Of a DNA stretch of 64,000 bases, positions 53,441 through 64,000 are shown one piece after another. The position numbers were made by a program, and so were the translations under genes. The notes below the pieces were generated by a model that was not told the origin of the DNA, searched no databases, and saw nothing but the letters and a program-made list of their open reading frames with translations. Source of the DNA: Symsagittifera roscoffensis. Its lineage: Eukaryota; Xenacoelomorpha; Acoela; Convolutidae. Within the stretch, counting starts at the first letter, position 1. Each line of letters starts with the position of its first letter. The stretch spans positions 34,153,680-34,217,679 of the forward strand of contig NC_087071.1 of NCBI RefSeq assembly GCF_963678635.1, in the 5' to 3' direction.

Positions 53441-54430
53441 TGATCCGAAAAAAAACACTGTTATCAGGCTTGCGAAACCGTAAAAAATCTGGTATAATGT
53501 CGTTATCGAGACATTTCTTCAGAAATTTAACTCTCAGGAAACTGCTATTATGTAGCAGTAATCTAACAAAAATTTCAAAGTGAGTTTTTTTTAAAGACCT
53601 ATCTAAGGAGTGGTGGTGGCAGCAAAATTGCGTTCATCTCATCTTTGTAGGACACGAGCACTTAAACTCATGTGGCACACAGCAAAGAGAAAACAGCCTC
53701 AACAATATCTTACCACTTATTGGTAGTTCGGCTCCGGCTGAAGGTCCGCAGCCAACACCTCCGCTCTCCGCGCCTTTGCCCTGCGACGTCCCTGCGATGG
53801 TTTCTTGGTCTAGGCCCGTATCTTTGAGAAAATGCCTGGCAGGTTGTCTCGATGGGACAGCACAACCAACCTGTAGTGACTTCAGTTCCAGGATTCTGTC
53901 TCTTGCTCCAGGATTCTGACTTCAGTTCTGAGGACCGCAGGATTCTGTCTCTTGCTTCTAGAGATAAGGTTACCGATTGTCTTTATGACGATTCTCTCTG
54001 TCTTCTGCAGATCCTCAAAAATATCGGGAGTGCCTGTTTTCCTGCAGTAGACAATGGCACTCATTTGTCTTCGCTTCGATTGTAGATACGCCAGTAGTTC
54101 ATCAAGTGGCAGGGTGTATATTTGTTAGTGCGATGAGAGGATATGCTGTTGTTCAGCACATCGTGACAGAGGATAATCTGCTTACTGGCCACAGGTTGCT
54201 GTTCCAATAATATACGTAAATTTTTCCCCCTGTTCAGGATATTGGGGTTTAAAGAAAGGCCGGGGACTGCGTAGACCTTCTGCTGCGTCTCTCCCGTTCT
54301 TCTAGCTCAAAATATTTCAGGCTGTGATAAAGGGAGCTGGCAGCTACAATCATCACCATTTTAACTCAAACACTCATGACATTATGAACAAACAGCGATA
54401 GTAAAATTCTGTACAAATAGAGAAAAAAAT
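53441..54430 (-). other. Unassigned stretch with one small coding-like segment
   Basis: More GC-rich between about 53720 and 53900 than its surroundings. On the minus strand 54110-53882 can encode about 75 residues (including MSAIVYCRKTGTPDIFEDLQ) that look protein-like but match no family I recognise; a short tandem duplication (CCAGGATTCTG) disturbs its end. It lies upstream of PLE copy 2 in the same orientation, so it could be a 5' part of that element. Confidence 0.3.
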
Positions 54431-54539
54431 ATCGAATCAATGACTGTTTTCGTTTTCCTGTCAAAGGAAAATTATAGTCTGCTTATAGCTTATCGATAAA
54501 AACGACTAGAATTTAACAAAATAGTTGTAAGAAATTTAA

Positions 54540-54866
54540 AATATTAATTCAAACTTTTTCGCACATTTTGCGCATCACCAGGATTAAAATTTTCTATAAT
54601 ATTTAAAAAACGATCAAAAATATGAAAAATGAGAATAATATTTAAAATTGCTTTGAAACGTTTTGACCAATCAAATTTAAACAACGGTAACCACAAAATA
54701 AACTACGTAATCAATAATAACATTTTCCTGTCAACTTCTGATATATTTTTTTTCGCTTTTTGTTTTTTCAAGGTTATAAAATTTCGATTTGGGAATATTT
54801 TTGATTCTGACAAGTCAGTTTTTTAATTTTTAGCCATGTTATACATAGACTATAATTTTAGTGTTA
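54540..54866 (-). repeat. Third copy of the PLE-type 3' UTR
   Basis: Same sequence as 51430-51739 (for example the ACTGACTTGTCAGAATC segment, in minus sense) and the inverse of 50699-51010. It begins CACTAAAATTATAG, which at PLE copy 2 is the last codons of the protein, so this is PLE 3' terminal sequence and not a CACTA transposon end. Confidence 0.65.
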
Positions 54867-55440
54867 TTATACATAGACTATAGTTTTAGTTCTCCTAGTA
54901 CAAATCAGTTTGCATTTAAACATACAAGACGATTCAAATCTGACAACGACTTCTTCATCACAGCTGTCCGTACTGCAAACAAACTTATAAAGCTGAACAT
55001 CTTAAATTTTAAATCTACCCTACCCATTTTCTCAAGAGACCTGAAAAAATATCTGAATGCAAAAATGAACTTCTTTTGACCTAAACAATTCGTGTACTTT
55101 CTTTATTAATTGTTTTTGTTTAAATTCCCGATCATTGTTTTTCTAGTATTTTGTTCTGTATTTTATATTCTTTGATCTATACAATCCACCTAGTATCTAT
55201 TGTACTTCCTTAACTGTGAATTCAAGCCTTTTCCTACTACTACTACTAATTCGACAAAACTGTAAATGTGAAAAACGCGCCAAAAATTATTTGCAATTTC
55301 AATGAAAATAATTACCGAAAACTGGAGTTTCGTCAAACTCTTTCTGCTCTTCCTTGGTTTCAGTTATATCAATTTACAGACGCAGAAATCATTTTTTTAG
55401 TGTTATGCTCTTCAGCAACATGCCCCTATGGAAAGGAAAG
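54715..55440. repeat. Right arm of the long inverted repeat (with 50172-50850)
   Basis: Inverse match of 50172-50850, including the coding-like stretch on the plus strand at 54861-55079 (RRFKSDNDFF ... FKSTLPIFSRDLK). The match ends near 55440 at TATGGAAAGGAAAG. Confidence 0.7.
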
Positions 55441-55863
55441 TTGTTATAAAAATGAACTGATTCAATTCAGAGTGCAACGAAAAACTGAAAAAAAAAACTG
55501 TAAAACCGGCCACAATATCATTTTTCTCGTGACAATTAGCCAAAGTGTTCAGAAAAAATTTATGAAGGTTTGAAGAACCCAAAGTATTTCAAATTTTGTA
55601 TTTCTGCTATCCATTTCCCAGCACAATCCAGCAAAAATGGAGTTTTATGGTTTAAATTGAAAGATCAATCAATTCCAGAACTACTGCTTTGCGTAATTTG
55701 GCCATTGCAATGTTCACGCAGGATTTTTAAATTAGCTAATCTCTTTTACTACGTAATTTAATACTAGCAGAAGATTTTGGCTCTGTTGATTCTCAGTTAT
55801 TTATTCCATGAAGTTCAGAATTAACGATCTTTCATTCGTTGCACATAATAAAGAAGCAATGTT
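55441..55863. other. No gene recognised
   Basis: AT-rich. Short open frames (up to about 60 residues) show no recognisable motif or conservation with other parts of the window. Confidence 0.5.
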
Positions 55864-56335
55864 AGGTTATACTGCATGAACTGATCATCCGAAAACCTCT
55901 AGGACCTTTTACTGATTCTGCTTGGACAATAACTATTGGTCAATTGAAAGCTGTGCCAAACTTAATGTTTGTTATTATTGCCTGCATAGATGAGAACGTT
56001 TTTTAAACTGAACTGAAAAAAAGCAAATAAACTGTATTATTCAAAAAAGATTACACAATGGACAATAGATCCTCAAAAATATCGACCAATTAAAAAAAAG
56101 TTTTAAAGTTTTTTTCATTTGGTCGATATTTTTGAGGATCTATTGTGTAATCTTTTTTGAATAATACAGTTTATTTGCTTTTTTTCAGTTTAGTTGAAAA
56201 AACGTTCTCATCTATGCAGGCAATAATAACAAACATTAAGTTTGGCACAGCTTTCAATTGACCAAAAATTATTGTCCAAGCAGAATCAGTAAAAGGTCCT
56301 AGAGGTTTTCGGATGATCAGTTCTTGCAGTATAAC
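55864..56335. repeat. 470-bp near-perfect palindrome (foldback structure)
   Basis: Arms of about 230 bp (55864-56097 and 56107-56335) are reverse complements with few differences, around a loop of about 10 nt at 56098-56106. Outer ends are GGTTATACTGCA and its complement. It could be a foldback MITE or a recent palindromic duplication; no transposase is seen. Confidence 0.88.
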
Positions 56336-57179
56336 CAATTAAAATTAAGAAAATTTGGCTAATGTGAAAATTTGAACATCATTTTTGTAAACCTTTTTGT
56401 TTTGATGCCTAGTCTTTTATACAGTGATTGAAGTGTTCCTTCTAACTTTTCTCATCATTCGATCCAGTCAAACATCATTGGAAACACATTAACCGGGAAA
56501 AATAAATATAACTTGAAGAAATTAAAGAATCAGATGGTTTGGTATCAAGCCATCCAGATAGAGAAAACTAACAACAGCACAGATGAAAGGGAGTTTATCA
56601 TAACAATTTTTTTTACTTTTGACTGGATATGCTACTTGAAAATGACTAAAATAAAAGTAGGATGCGAAAGTGACTTACATTTGCTTCTTAAGAATGATTT
56701 CAATTTGCAATTAAAGTGTCCTTTTTTTAAATTACAATTTTTCAAATCTCATATAAATCTTTAGCATTTAATCGACAATAATATCAATCTTATGAAGTAT
56801 ACCTAAACAAATGTACAAAACTAGTTTTTGAATAAGTATAACATCGCAGATAATTGCCACCAGAGATTGACTCAAGTAAACTTTCACTCGACGAATTTTG
56901 GAAAACCTGGAATTCGGAAAAAACAACTCCCTTGGGTGTCCCACTAAGTTTGGTTTTTATGTTTATGATAATGTTTAGTATGTCAACGTTGAATTTTCAT
57001 TGAATACTATTAAATAATAGTTCTTGAAACTTAATTTTGCCCTTCAAAAAATAAGAATAAATTTTAAATTACACTCATCCTTATGTAAAAAATTCCGTGC
57101 TGGTTTTGATTCCTTGAGAAAAAAAAGTTCAATGTGCTACCCATAAACTTTTTTTTGTAATTCTTCTTGTCAGCCTTCC
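56336..57179. other. No gene recognised
   Basis: AT-rich. An 83-residue open frame at 56513-56764 has no recognisable motif. This is where the rest of element C's LTR would be expected, but I cannot find its terminal TGTAACATTCGC. Confidence 0.45.
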
Positions 57180-57560
57180 TGATCCACGGGATATGTCCAG
57201 TAAGAAACGGAGCTGCCCGAACGGTACAAATCGAAACGTGTCTCTTCTTTGACTATCGGTTGTTCCGTTTTTTTCTCCGTTTCCGTCGTTTTCTATATCT
57301 CTAGTGTGGTTTCATACAATGAAATACTCTCTGATGCTCGCAGTTTTCAGATTTCGCAAAAGTTCAGCGTTGTCACTTGTCTTTATTCGGATCGAAACTT
57401 TCGGAACAATTACTTTGATCCAAAATGACGCATCCCAATTCTGTTTTCTAATCAAACAACACCGTTGAACGTCAAAATTGACAAACTCTATGGTCAACTT
57501 TTTTGAAATGAAGTTCGTCTCGTTGTATTAAAACTGACGGTTTCCTGTTTGAATGGCACA
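57180..57560 (-). repeat. Partial 3' LTR of element C with PPT at 57561-57573
   Basis: Begins TGTGCCATTC at 57560 beside TACTCTCCGGACAG on the plus strand (PPT GTCCGGAGAGTA in element sense). Homology to the LTRs of A and B is visible to about 57230 and then fades. Confidence 0.5.
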
Positions 57561-57573
57561 TACTCTCCGGACA

Positions 57574-57859
57574 GCCCGCTCCATGTCCTCATTATTCTTC
57601 AAGTGACTCATCTAAATGTTACAGTGCCATCGAACAGAATTTACAAAAAATCCATCGAAAATTAAATTTATCTGTATCATATCGACTTAATACGTGCTAT
57701 AAAAGGTATCATAAAACATCGCTAGAACTTCCTTACACTTTCATTAAGTTGCACTGTGAAAAAATGACCTTTTCTGTTTGTTAATGTCATTGTCGTATTT
57801 GAAACTGCTTCTACATTTAAAAGGTGTTGGAACGCAGGACAGTCCTGGCAGCCTCGCTA
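57574..57859 (-). other. 3' UTR remnant of element C
   Basis: Matches A's 3' UTR in patches, including GTAAATTCTGTTCGATGGCA and the stem-loop core CAGGACAGTCCTG at 57835-57847. Immediately beyond it the sequence jumps into ORF2, marking a large deletion. Confidence 0.6.
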
Positions 57860-58245
57860 CCCATCTAGTGATTTATAGCCTGATGTACTCTCCTCAACTC
57901 GGGCCGAGGCCTGGCGGGGGGAGGCATCTCATCGGGCTGGTATGTTCCTGCGATTTGCCAACCCAGGTTCATGCGCTAAACCACTGCCTGAGAGTGGTCC
58001 ATTTCTCCATCGCATCACGCGCAGTCTTGGACGATCCAGCACTCTTGGCTCGTCCTAAGCTGCCATCAGCAAAAATTCCGTGAGGTGCTCGAAGATGTTT
58101 GTCAAGTAGCCGTCAACATTACAACCCCCGGATCATCTTGAGCATAATCTTGCCCCAGAAGTTGTCGATAGAGCTCGTCTATAACCGGTCCAAGGTATGC
58201 CTGATATGCCAAATACATCAGATCGTCAAGGTTGTCCAGAATGAT
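57860..58245 (-). pseudogene. Element C ORF2 N-terminal remnant
   Basis: Translates in pieces to the conserved N-terminal domain of ORF2 (DNLDDLMYLAYQAYLGPVID, then QDDPGVVML), followed in another frame by sequence matching the region of A around 12550-12720. The ATG is replaced by ATT. The SGNH domain and everything after it are deleted. Confidence 0.65.
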
Positions 58246-58599
58246 TTTGAGTATATGGTTTGACTTCTATCGTTCTAATTTAAAAGTCGAAACTTAGGAT
58301 TAAAGTGATCAATCACAATCTTAAAGTAATATCTTGTCTTCATTATCACATTCGGTCAATATTTTCATCCAATTCACATCAAAAGAGTGTTTAAAACAGT
58401 GGGCCCGGTTGGGTTAAAAGAGATTTTTTTAAGTTGTTTTAAATTATAAATCAATATAAATATCTGGAAAATGATGGAAGAGTGGACAACACACGCTTTG
58501 TATCTTTTACTGAGGTTGTTCATAAAACATCCATGGTCATTAACCTTATTGATTTTTTAGACCCTAAAAATATAACACACACAACCTACACTCTCAACC

Positions 58600-59150
58600 T
58601 ATGCTCAAATAATAATTTTAATGTAAATATTCTTCAATATTGGTGTCCAAAAATGTTAAATGTTTTAGTGCATACAGCTCCCATGGATGCATTTGTCCTC
58701 TGTTTGAATCGAACACAAGAATCGAGAACTCTTTCACTCCTCTCTCATCCAAGAAGGCTCTTAGCTTGGTCAGGGTCAGAAACTTGTTTTCAGGGTCCAC
58801 GTGTTGCTATTCCGTCGCGCTCGTCATCAGAGAGCATAAATATTTTCCTGGTATTTGTAAAGCCTCCGGTGGCAAGACTGCTATATTCGCTTTTCCTGGT
58901 CTTTGCTTCCATAAAAATTGAAAAGTCGTCAATTCTCTTCTGAAGTCGACTGCTAATGCTGTTGAAAATCGGTAGTGGCTATTGCACGTATGTCATATCC
59001 GTCAGCATAAAAAATTACTTTCAATTAGTAAAATAATACTTGAGTATTCACTCGGTATGATAAAATTTGACTCTACTGCTCTTCCTATGTCTGGTTTCTT
59101 GGGATGTTTCCCAGTTTCTGCATTATTATTCCGATGCATCATGTTGAACT
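58600..59150 (-). pseudogene. Element C pol C-terminal remnant (macro-like domain)
   Basis: Frames from 59150: ETGKHPKKPDIGRAVES, then FLWKQRPGKANIAVLPPEAL, IPGKYLCSLMTS, then 58800-58618 (DPENKFLTLTKLRAFLDERG ... WELYALKHLTF). These match the last 190 residues of Pol in A and B. A stop lies within the domain. At about 59150 the sequence joins protease-region coding, so roughly 6 kb of pol is deleted. Confidence 0.7.
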
Positions 59151-59159
59151 ACGAGGGTT

Positions 59160-61600
59160 TATTCAAGTTTCTGATTACCTGATGCCCCGCTACCGAGATT
59201 GTTAAACTGTATCTTGCCACCTTGAGGCAACATTCCAATTGTCTGACCAGGGACGATTTTCAATTTTCTGCTCAAGATACTTGATGCCTTCTTTTCTTCC
59301 ACTGTTGATGCTTATAGAGCCTTGAATTGGTCCGGTGCCCTATTTTCTAGCTCTAGCTAATTTTTTGTTCAAGTTCTTTGTATACCAACTCCTGTTGAAC
59401 CCTGTTCAAGGCGTCTCTTGCATCTGCTTTGTAATCGATTCTAAATTCCTGAGCTGCGCTCTCGGGTTCCGCTTCATTTGTTTTCTTAACTACGGCTTGC
59501 ATCTTTCTTGTGGCTAATTCTTGAGGCTTCTCTTTCCTCCTTCTTGAGGCTTCCTCTTCACTGATTAGCCGTGCCTTACTAGATTTAACATTTGACAAAG
59601 CTTCTTCATGCCTTGTATGTTTGATATCCGCAACGGTATTGTAGACAATCCGATTTAAAATGACCCTTCAAGTTACCGAAGATACAGCTGGAAGCGAATT
59701 TTGCGACTAATCCCTTATGTTTTCTGCATGATCAATGCTCGATGCATCCTCGTCTTCCAGGCACAAAACGATTGCCTTCATACCTTGTTTGTATGGTGGA
59801 CATGAGGATGAATGATGGTCCGTGGAACTGCAATTCGCACAATAGCGTCTTTTGTCCATATCATAACTAGGTTTGCACCAGCTGTTCGCATCTTCGTTTA
59901 GAGATCCATTTATAAATTGATCTGATCGGCGGCTTTAGCAGTTAGTGTTTTTGGGTTTAAATTCCAATTCTTCCGCCGTTGTTTTATGTTTCTCAGAGCG
60001 CATCATGGCATGATGCCCTCGTGCTCTTGAGCAAAACCGTTTCGAGGTCTTCTTAGCAGTATCGCGTTGATATTGCTTTTTTGCCATCACGCAATTCAGG
60101 GTTGTCCCCTTCAAGTCGCTGGTAAGCGCACTGCAATTCTTTCTTTCGGTAAAATCCTCTTATTCAGAATGCAGCTTCATGACTTCTATCCAGGTGTCTA
60201 TAAAACCGTCTGACTCGTCTTTTCCATATTTCGGTTTTTTGAACACTCAATTAGACTCTCACTGCGCTCACTGATCCGGGACAATCTCGTCAGAAAGGTC
60301 TATAGGGATGTGTTCAGAGGTTCGAACGCTGTCGCTTTTGCCGTAGTAGCTCTAATATATCCCACATAATCCTGAGTATCAGCCGTTTGAGACTCTGGAA
60401 TATCCCTTTTGCCAAAAACGCTTGGTCGAGCCATTCACGGGTTCGATTGATTCCATCTTGAGGAGCCAACCCTTCCACTTGCGTGTGTCGGTTGTTCGAA
60501 GCTGGCATGCTGTCAGTTGAGCCTCCTCTGTGGCCGTTTGTTGGGTTCCTTGGCACGTCATTCGCAGTGGGGTTGTTTTCTGAATCACCCATTCCTTTAG
60601 TGGAGCCTCCTGTTCTTTCTCCATTTCAGAGATCATTGAAATTCACTCTTGGCTCTCTAGTGGTATCCCTCGTATGCGTTTCTCTGTTTCTTCATCCATT
60701 TCTAGCTTCCAGGAGACCATCTAATCTCAATTACAGTTTGGGTGCGTCTTTTCATCATGGCATCTAGCCTAGCATCGAGAGTCCCAAAACGTCTCTCAAC
60801 CGTTGTCCCCCTGCTCGGCTTCTCGAGTCATTCGCAAAAAATTGACTAAGTAATCATCCATTCTTTCCTTATGCGCGTGTCACTGGTTATAACAAATCAC
60901 TAGAAAAATCACAAGAATCCTGCATTCCATTCGAAGCCGTATTGGTCTTCTTACAGTAGCAAGCTGATCTGAGAAGCCTCTGTCAGCGTTGACTGGCATC
61001 TGTTATTCATGCATCGAGCTGTTGAATCTCAGCTGTGATCTTTAATCATCCTCTTATTCGTTTTTTGCTGCCTCCTCTTAGGTATCGATCTCGTCACCAG
61101 CTCCTGTTTCCATCGTAAATGGGAATAAATTTCAGGGCATTCTTCATATTTCCCGAGAAAGAAGAAGACGTGACTGCTTTCCCGAATCCCCCGCATCCTC
61201 GTATGGTCGGTGAGTGATTCCTCAATCGCTGGGTTTTCTATCAAAAAGTCCGACATCTCCGACATTCCTTCTCGATCAAGAGTCCCGGTCGAAGTAGCAA
61301 AACCCTGTCCCTGTTCTAAGGATCACTGGCTAGTCGCGCCGTCCTGTTCTGATCGGTTTCAATTTTTTTCTGGTCCTCGTTGTGACCTGGACTCCGGTGT
61401 AACTCTACTTCCAGTACTGCTCGTTTTTCTGTATCCTCCGAGACATTCTGACTTCTGGTTTCGACGATTTCTTCTAAAACTTTCTTTGCTTTCTTTTTTC
61501 AAGCCATCAGCTTGCCAAAAACGGTCGTTCAATGAGTTCCTATTTTGAAATGGTATAATTTATCCTTGAGCTATCACTCAGTTTAGGTATCCTCGACTTG
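59160..61600 (-). pseudogene. Element C gag and start of protease region, degraded
   Basis: Recognisable parts in element order: start region at about 61600 (SLDKSRIP equivalent, ATG changed to TTG), an N-terminal stretch (61265-61029), Gag core (60340-59990, FEPLN motif and HHAMM equivalent), zinc knuckle CANCSSTDHHSSSC (about 59860-59820), linker RLISEEEASRRRKEKPQEL (59560-59500) and the Pol start (GMLPQGGKIQ at about 59235). Many frameshifts. Closest to A throughout. Confidence 0.65.
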
Positions 61601-64000
61601 TCTAGACTCAACTCAACCTATCACTAGTCATTGCTCACTCAATTGGCCTAACGAACGTCTTGAGCTCTAAGAACAAGAATTTTTGTATCAACATGATAAT
61701 TTTCTAGAGTTTAAACTATCAAGTGACCACGAATCTGATTAAATACGACATTACCGCGTATTTCCAAAGCATTCAAAGCAGTAGTTAATAGACTATTGGT
61801 TGAAATGTTAGCACAAGTGAATGATGTCAAGATATTTAAAAGTGAGTAGGCTCAATATGAACAGAAAGAAGGAGAAAAAATGTAATTGTGTTGCAATCAA
61901 TCCATCGCACTTTGGTAGTCGAACTTTTTTTTCTAATGCAAAAACTCCCTGTTTAGTGGTGCAAAAAACAGACAAAGTTTAAAGGCAGTTAGCTCTTTAT
62001 CAAATTGGCGTCTATTGCACCCACAGAGATATGTTTTACCTATCTGCCTCCGGATATACAGAGCGGCAAACTCTCAAGGCAAACACTCCTCCAAAATGCA
62101 CCAGTTTGGGATTCCAATCCGAAACATATCAATTTTGTGTCTTCATTCTTGAGATGACTTAGAGTCGTGAATTTCCTGGTTTAGATTTTTGTTTGTCTCA
62201 TTTCGATGTCTGTTTGTTTTATTTTTTGACAAGTCGCCAGTCCAGTCACCAGTCCTATCAAGCCGCCTACTTGTCCTAATAAATCAATCTATTTTTTTTT
62301 ACAAATATCTTGTTTCGCCTTTCCGTAGCAAGTTTTCGTTTTACGTACGATAAAGGTTGTTTTTCTGACACCTCCAGTTCCCGCTTACGTTCATGGTCGG
62401 CGACGAGTTTAATTTTTGACCCTTTGGGATCGGCGAAAAAGGACCCTTTCGGATCGACGAAATTGGGACCCTTCCTGTTTGTGACCCCTCCGGATTGGCA
62501 AAAGTGGGACCTCTCAGGCATGACAAAAGATCCCACACGGTTTGGGTGCCTTCCGGATTGCCAAATTTGGGATCCTTCCGGATTTGCAAAAGTGGGACCC
62601 TTCCGGATCGGTGAAATTGGGTTTTCTCCGGATCGGCAAAAGAAGGACCATTCCGGCTCGGCAAACACGGGACCCCTCCGGATCGGCTAAATTGGGATCC
62701 TTCCGGATTGGCAAAAAAGGACCTTTCCGGTTTGGTATCCTTCCGGATTTGCAAAATTGGGAACCTTTCGGTTCGGCAAAACGGAACATTCCGGATCGGT
62801 AAACCTGGGACTCTTCTCGATTGGCAAAAGAAGACCCTTCCTGATTGGTGAAATGAGGACCCTTCCGGATTGACAAAAAAGGACTTTTCCTGTTTGGCAC
62901 CAGTTCGGATTGGCAGCCCGGGTTGGGAACCTTCCGGATTAAAAAAAATGGAATTTTTCGGATCGGTAAACTGGGACCCTTCTGGATTGGGAAAAGAAGA
63001 CCCTTCCTGATTGGTGAAATGAGGAATCTTCGCATTACGTTCGAAAACTTGAGACCCTTCCGGGTATGATTCCAAAACTCTTAATGCATACAATCAAATA
63101 ACCTGGAAAAATTTTGTTTCGAATTTGGACCCTTACATCTCAAAGCTAAGCTGCTTATTTTGCAGTTTTCCTATATGGAAAAAGTCTAATAGCAGACCTA
63201 CTTTCGTCATATCTGCTTGCCTCTAAGGACCCTTCCAATTTGTTGAGAGCAACTAAAAATTGCCTAATTCAACCGTCGCTAGCGTTTGCTAGGAGCTTTA
63301 CAAAAAAAGTTTATGAAATGTGAAAGGTCTACCTTCAGAGCTGTTGTTTTGTTAAAATTTACTTGAATTGTTTTCGATGATCATTAAAAACAATAAATCA
63401 CGTAAATTGATTCACAAACTTCTGATCTAACGCTACCAACAATAGCCGGTCTGGTCCAGTGGTTCTCGAGTGATAAAACGAATTGACTTTCGTCATAACT
63501 CAAAAATTTTCGATCGTATAGGTTCCGCAATTTTTTTCTTTTTCTTTTCCTTCTTCTGCAAAACTTTTTCTGCAAATCTTGACTTATTTGCTTAACAGTT
63601 TTTGATCCGAGCTCAAAATGTCTACACTCTTCCAGCAGTTAAACGCAAAAATCCAAATGAAAAAATTTCGGTCGAAAAAATTTGCGGAAAACATTACGTT
63701 GTAGACCACTAATTCAAACTCGTTAAGTCCGATATCTCTCGGACCAGGGATATTAACAATTAACGGGTTCTTAAACCTGTCAGTTCACCAGTGTATGATA
63801 CCCTAACAACTATTCTCATCGTACTAACTAAAACTCTTCAAAAAAAAGTTTCTCTTCATGCGGCGTTTTATTTTTGAAAAAATCGCAAAAATCGGATGGC
63901 GACACAAATTTTTTTAATGATGTCCGGAATAGTTTCGACGGTTCATCTAGTGATGTTGGTTGAAATACGATAAAATTTACTAATTTAGCGCTTTTTCGGA
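61601..64000 (-). other. 5' leader of element C (no gene)
   Basis: Contains a remnant of the structured leader RNA (61990-62090, GTGGGTGCAATAGACGCC in element sense) and the large repeat array at 62430-63060. Open frames here (up to 250 residues) are translations of the array and are not called. Confidence 0.75.
62430..63060 (-). repeat. Minisatellite array in the leader of element C, unit about 30 bp
   Basis: About 20 imperfect units of the form GACCCTTCCGGATTGGCAAA on the plus strand, whose complement has the leader core AATCCGGAAGGGTC. A higher-order repeat of about 166 bp is visible (62808-62862 against 62974-63027). It is the same motif as in A's leader, strongly expanded. Confidence 0.88.

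Larger units (their letters stand above)
57180..64000 (-). mobile_element. Element C: old, deleted copy of the giant LTR retrotransposon
   Basis: In element sense from the right: leader (64000-61600; the last bases of the window match A at about 326-420), gag remnants (61600-59180), a deletion to the end of pol (59150-58600), ORF2 start (58245-57860), a deletion to the 3' UTR, a PPT (57573-57561) and a partial LTR (57560 leftwards). Start sequence and leader motifs are closer to A than to B. Many stops and frameshifts make it a fossil. Confidence 0.85.

Noticed and set aside
62276-63093. Long open frames with repeated peptide patterns over the 62.4-63.1 kb array
   Set aside because: They are translations of the 30-bp DNA repeat in several frames and both strands; the region is the leader of element C.

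Overview
The window is intergenic, repeat-dominated DNA from a metazoan, probably an invertebrate; the phylum cannot be fixed from sequence alone. I see no host gene. It is a nest of retroelements: three copies (A, B, C) of one giant Ty3/gypsy-type LTR retrotransposon, a tandemly amplified fragment of an RLE-type non-LTR retrotransposon, and two broken Penelope-like elements (PLEs).

Element B (16342-40493, minus strand) is nearly intact. Reading 5' to 3' in its own sense it has an 887-bp LTR (40493-39607, TG...CA ends), a primer-binding site resembling the complement of tRNA-Asn, a 3.1-kb leader with G-rich repeats and a structured RNA, one unbroken 3160-residue Gag-Pol frame, a 465-bp spacer with two perfect hairpins, a giant second frame (ORF2, about 2950 codons with one in-frame TAG), a 3' UTR, a polypurine tract (PPT) and a 3' LTR. 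Gag-Pol has a coiled coil, Gag core, two CCHC knuckles, protease, RT, RNase H, DD35E integrase and a C-terminal macro-domain-like module. ORF2 has an SGNH/GDSL hydrolase domain with all catalytic motifs. Allowing for the missing LTR end, the element is about 24.5 kb.

Element A (1-16341, plus strand) is a related copy whose 5' LTR lies off the left edge. Frameshifts and a stop break its Gag-Pol, and about 6.6 kb is missing from the middle of ORF2, but the SGNH domain is kept. Its 3' LTR ends exactly inside B's 3' LTR, so A appears to have inserted into B. The two alignable B LTR segments differ at only 2 of 570 positions, so both insertions look young. Element C (about 57180 to the window end, minus strand) is an old, heavily deleted copy closer to A than to B.

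B itself sits in the C-terminal end of an RLE-type non-LTR retrotransposon (40494-43144, minus). The RT/PHD part of that element forms a tandem array with a period of about 2.1 kb (41752-48748). Next come a plus-strand PLE (48749-50171), a minus-strand PLE (53436-51430) between the arms of a long inverted repeat, a 470-bp palindrome (55864-56335), and element C.

Most useful for follow-up: the SGNH and macro modules; an internal copy of the 3' PPT with flanking homology (candidate central PPT) plus further PPT cores inside a peptide repeat; a covarying leader RNA; and PHD fingers in two unrelated retroelement classes at one locus.
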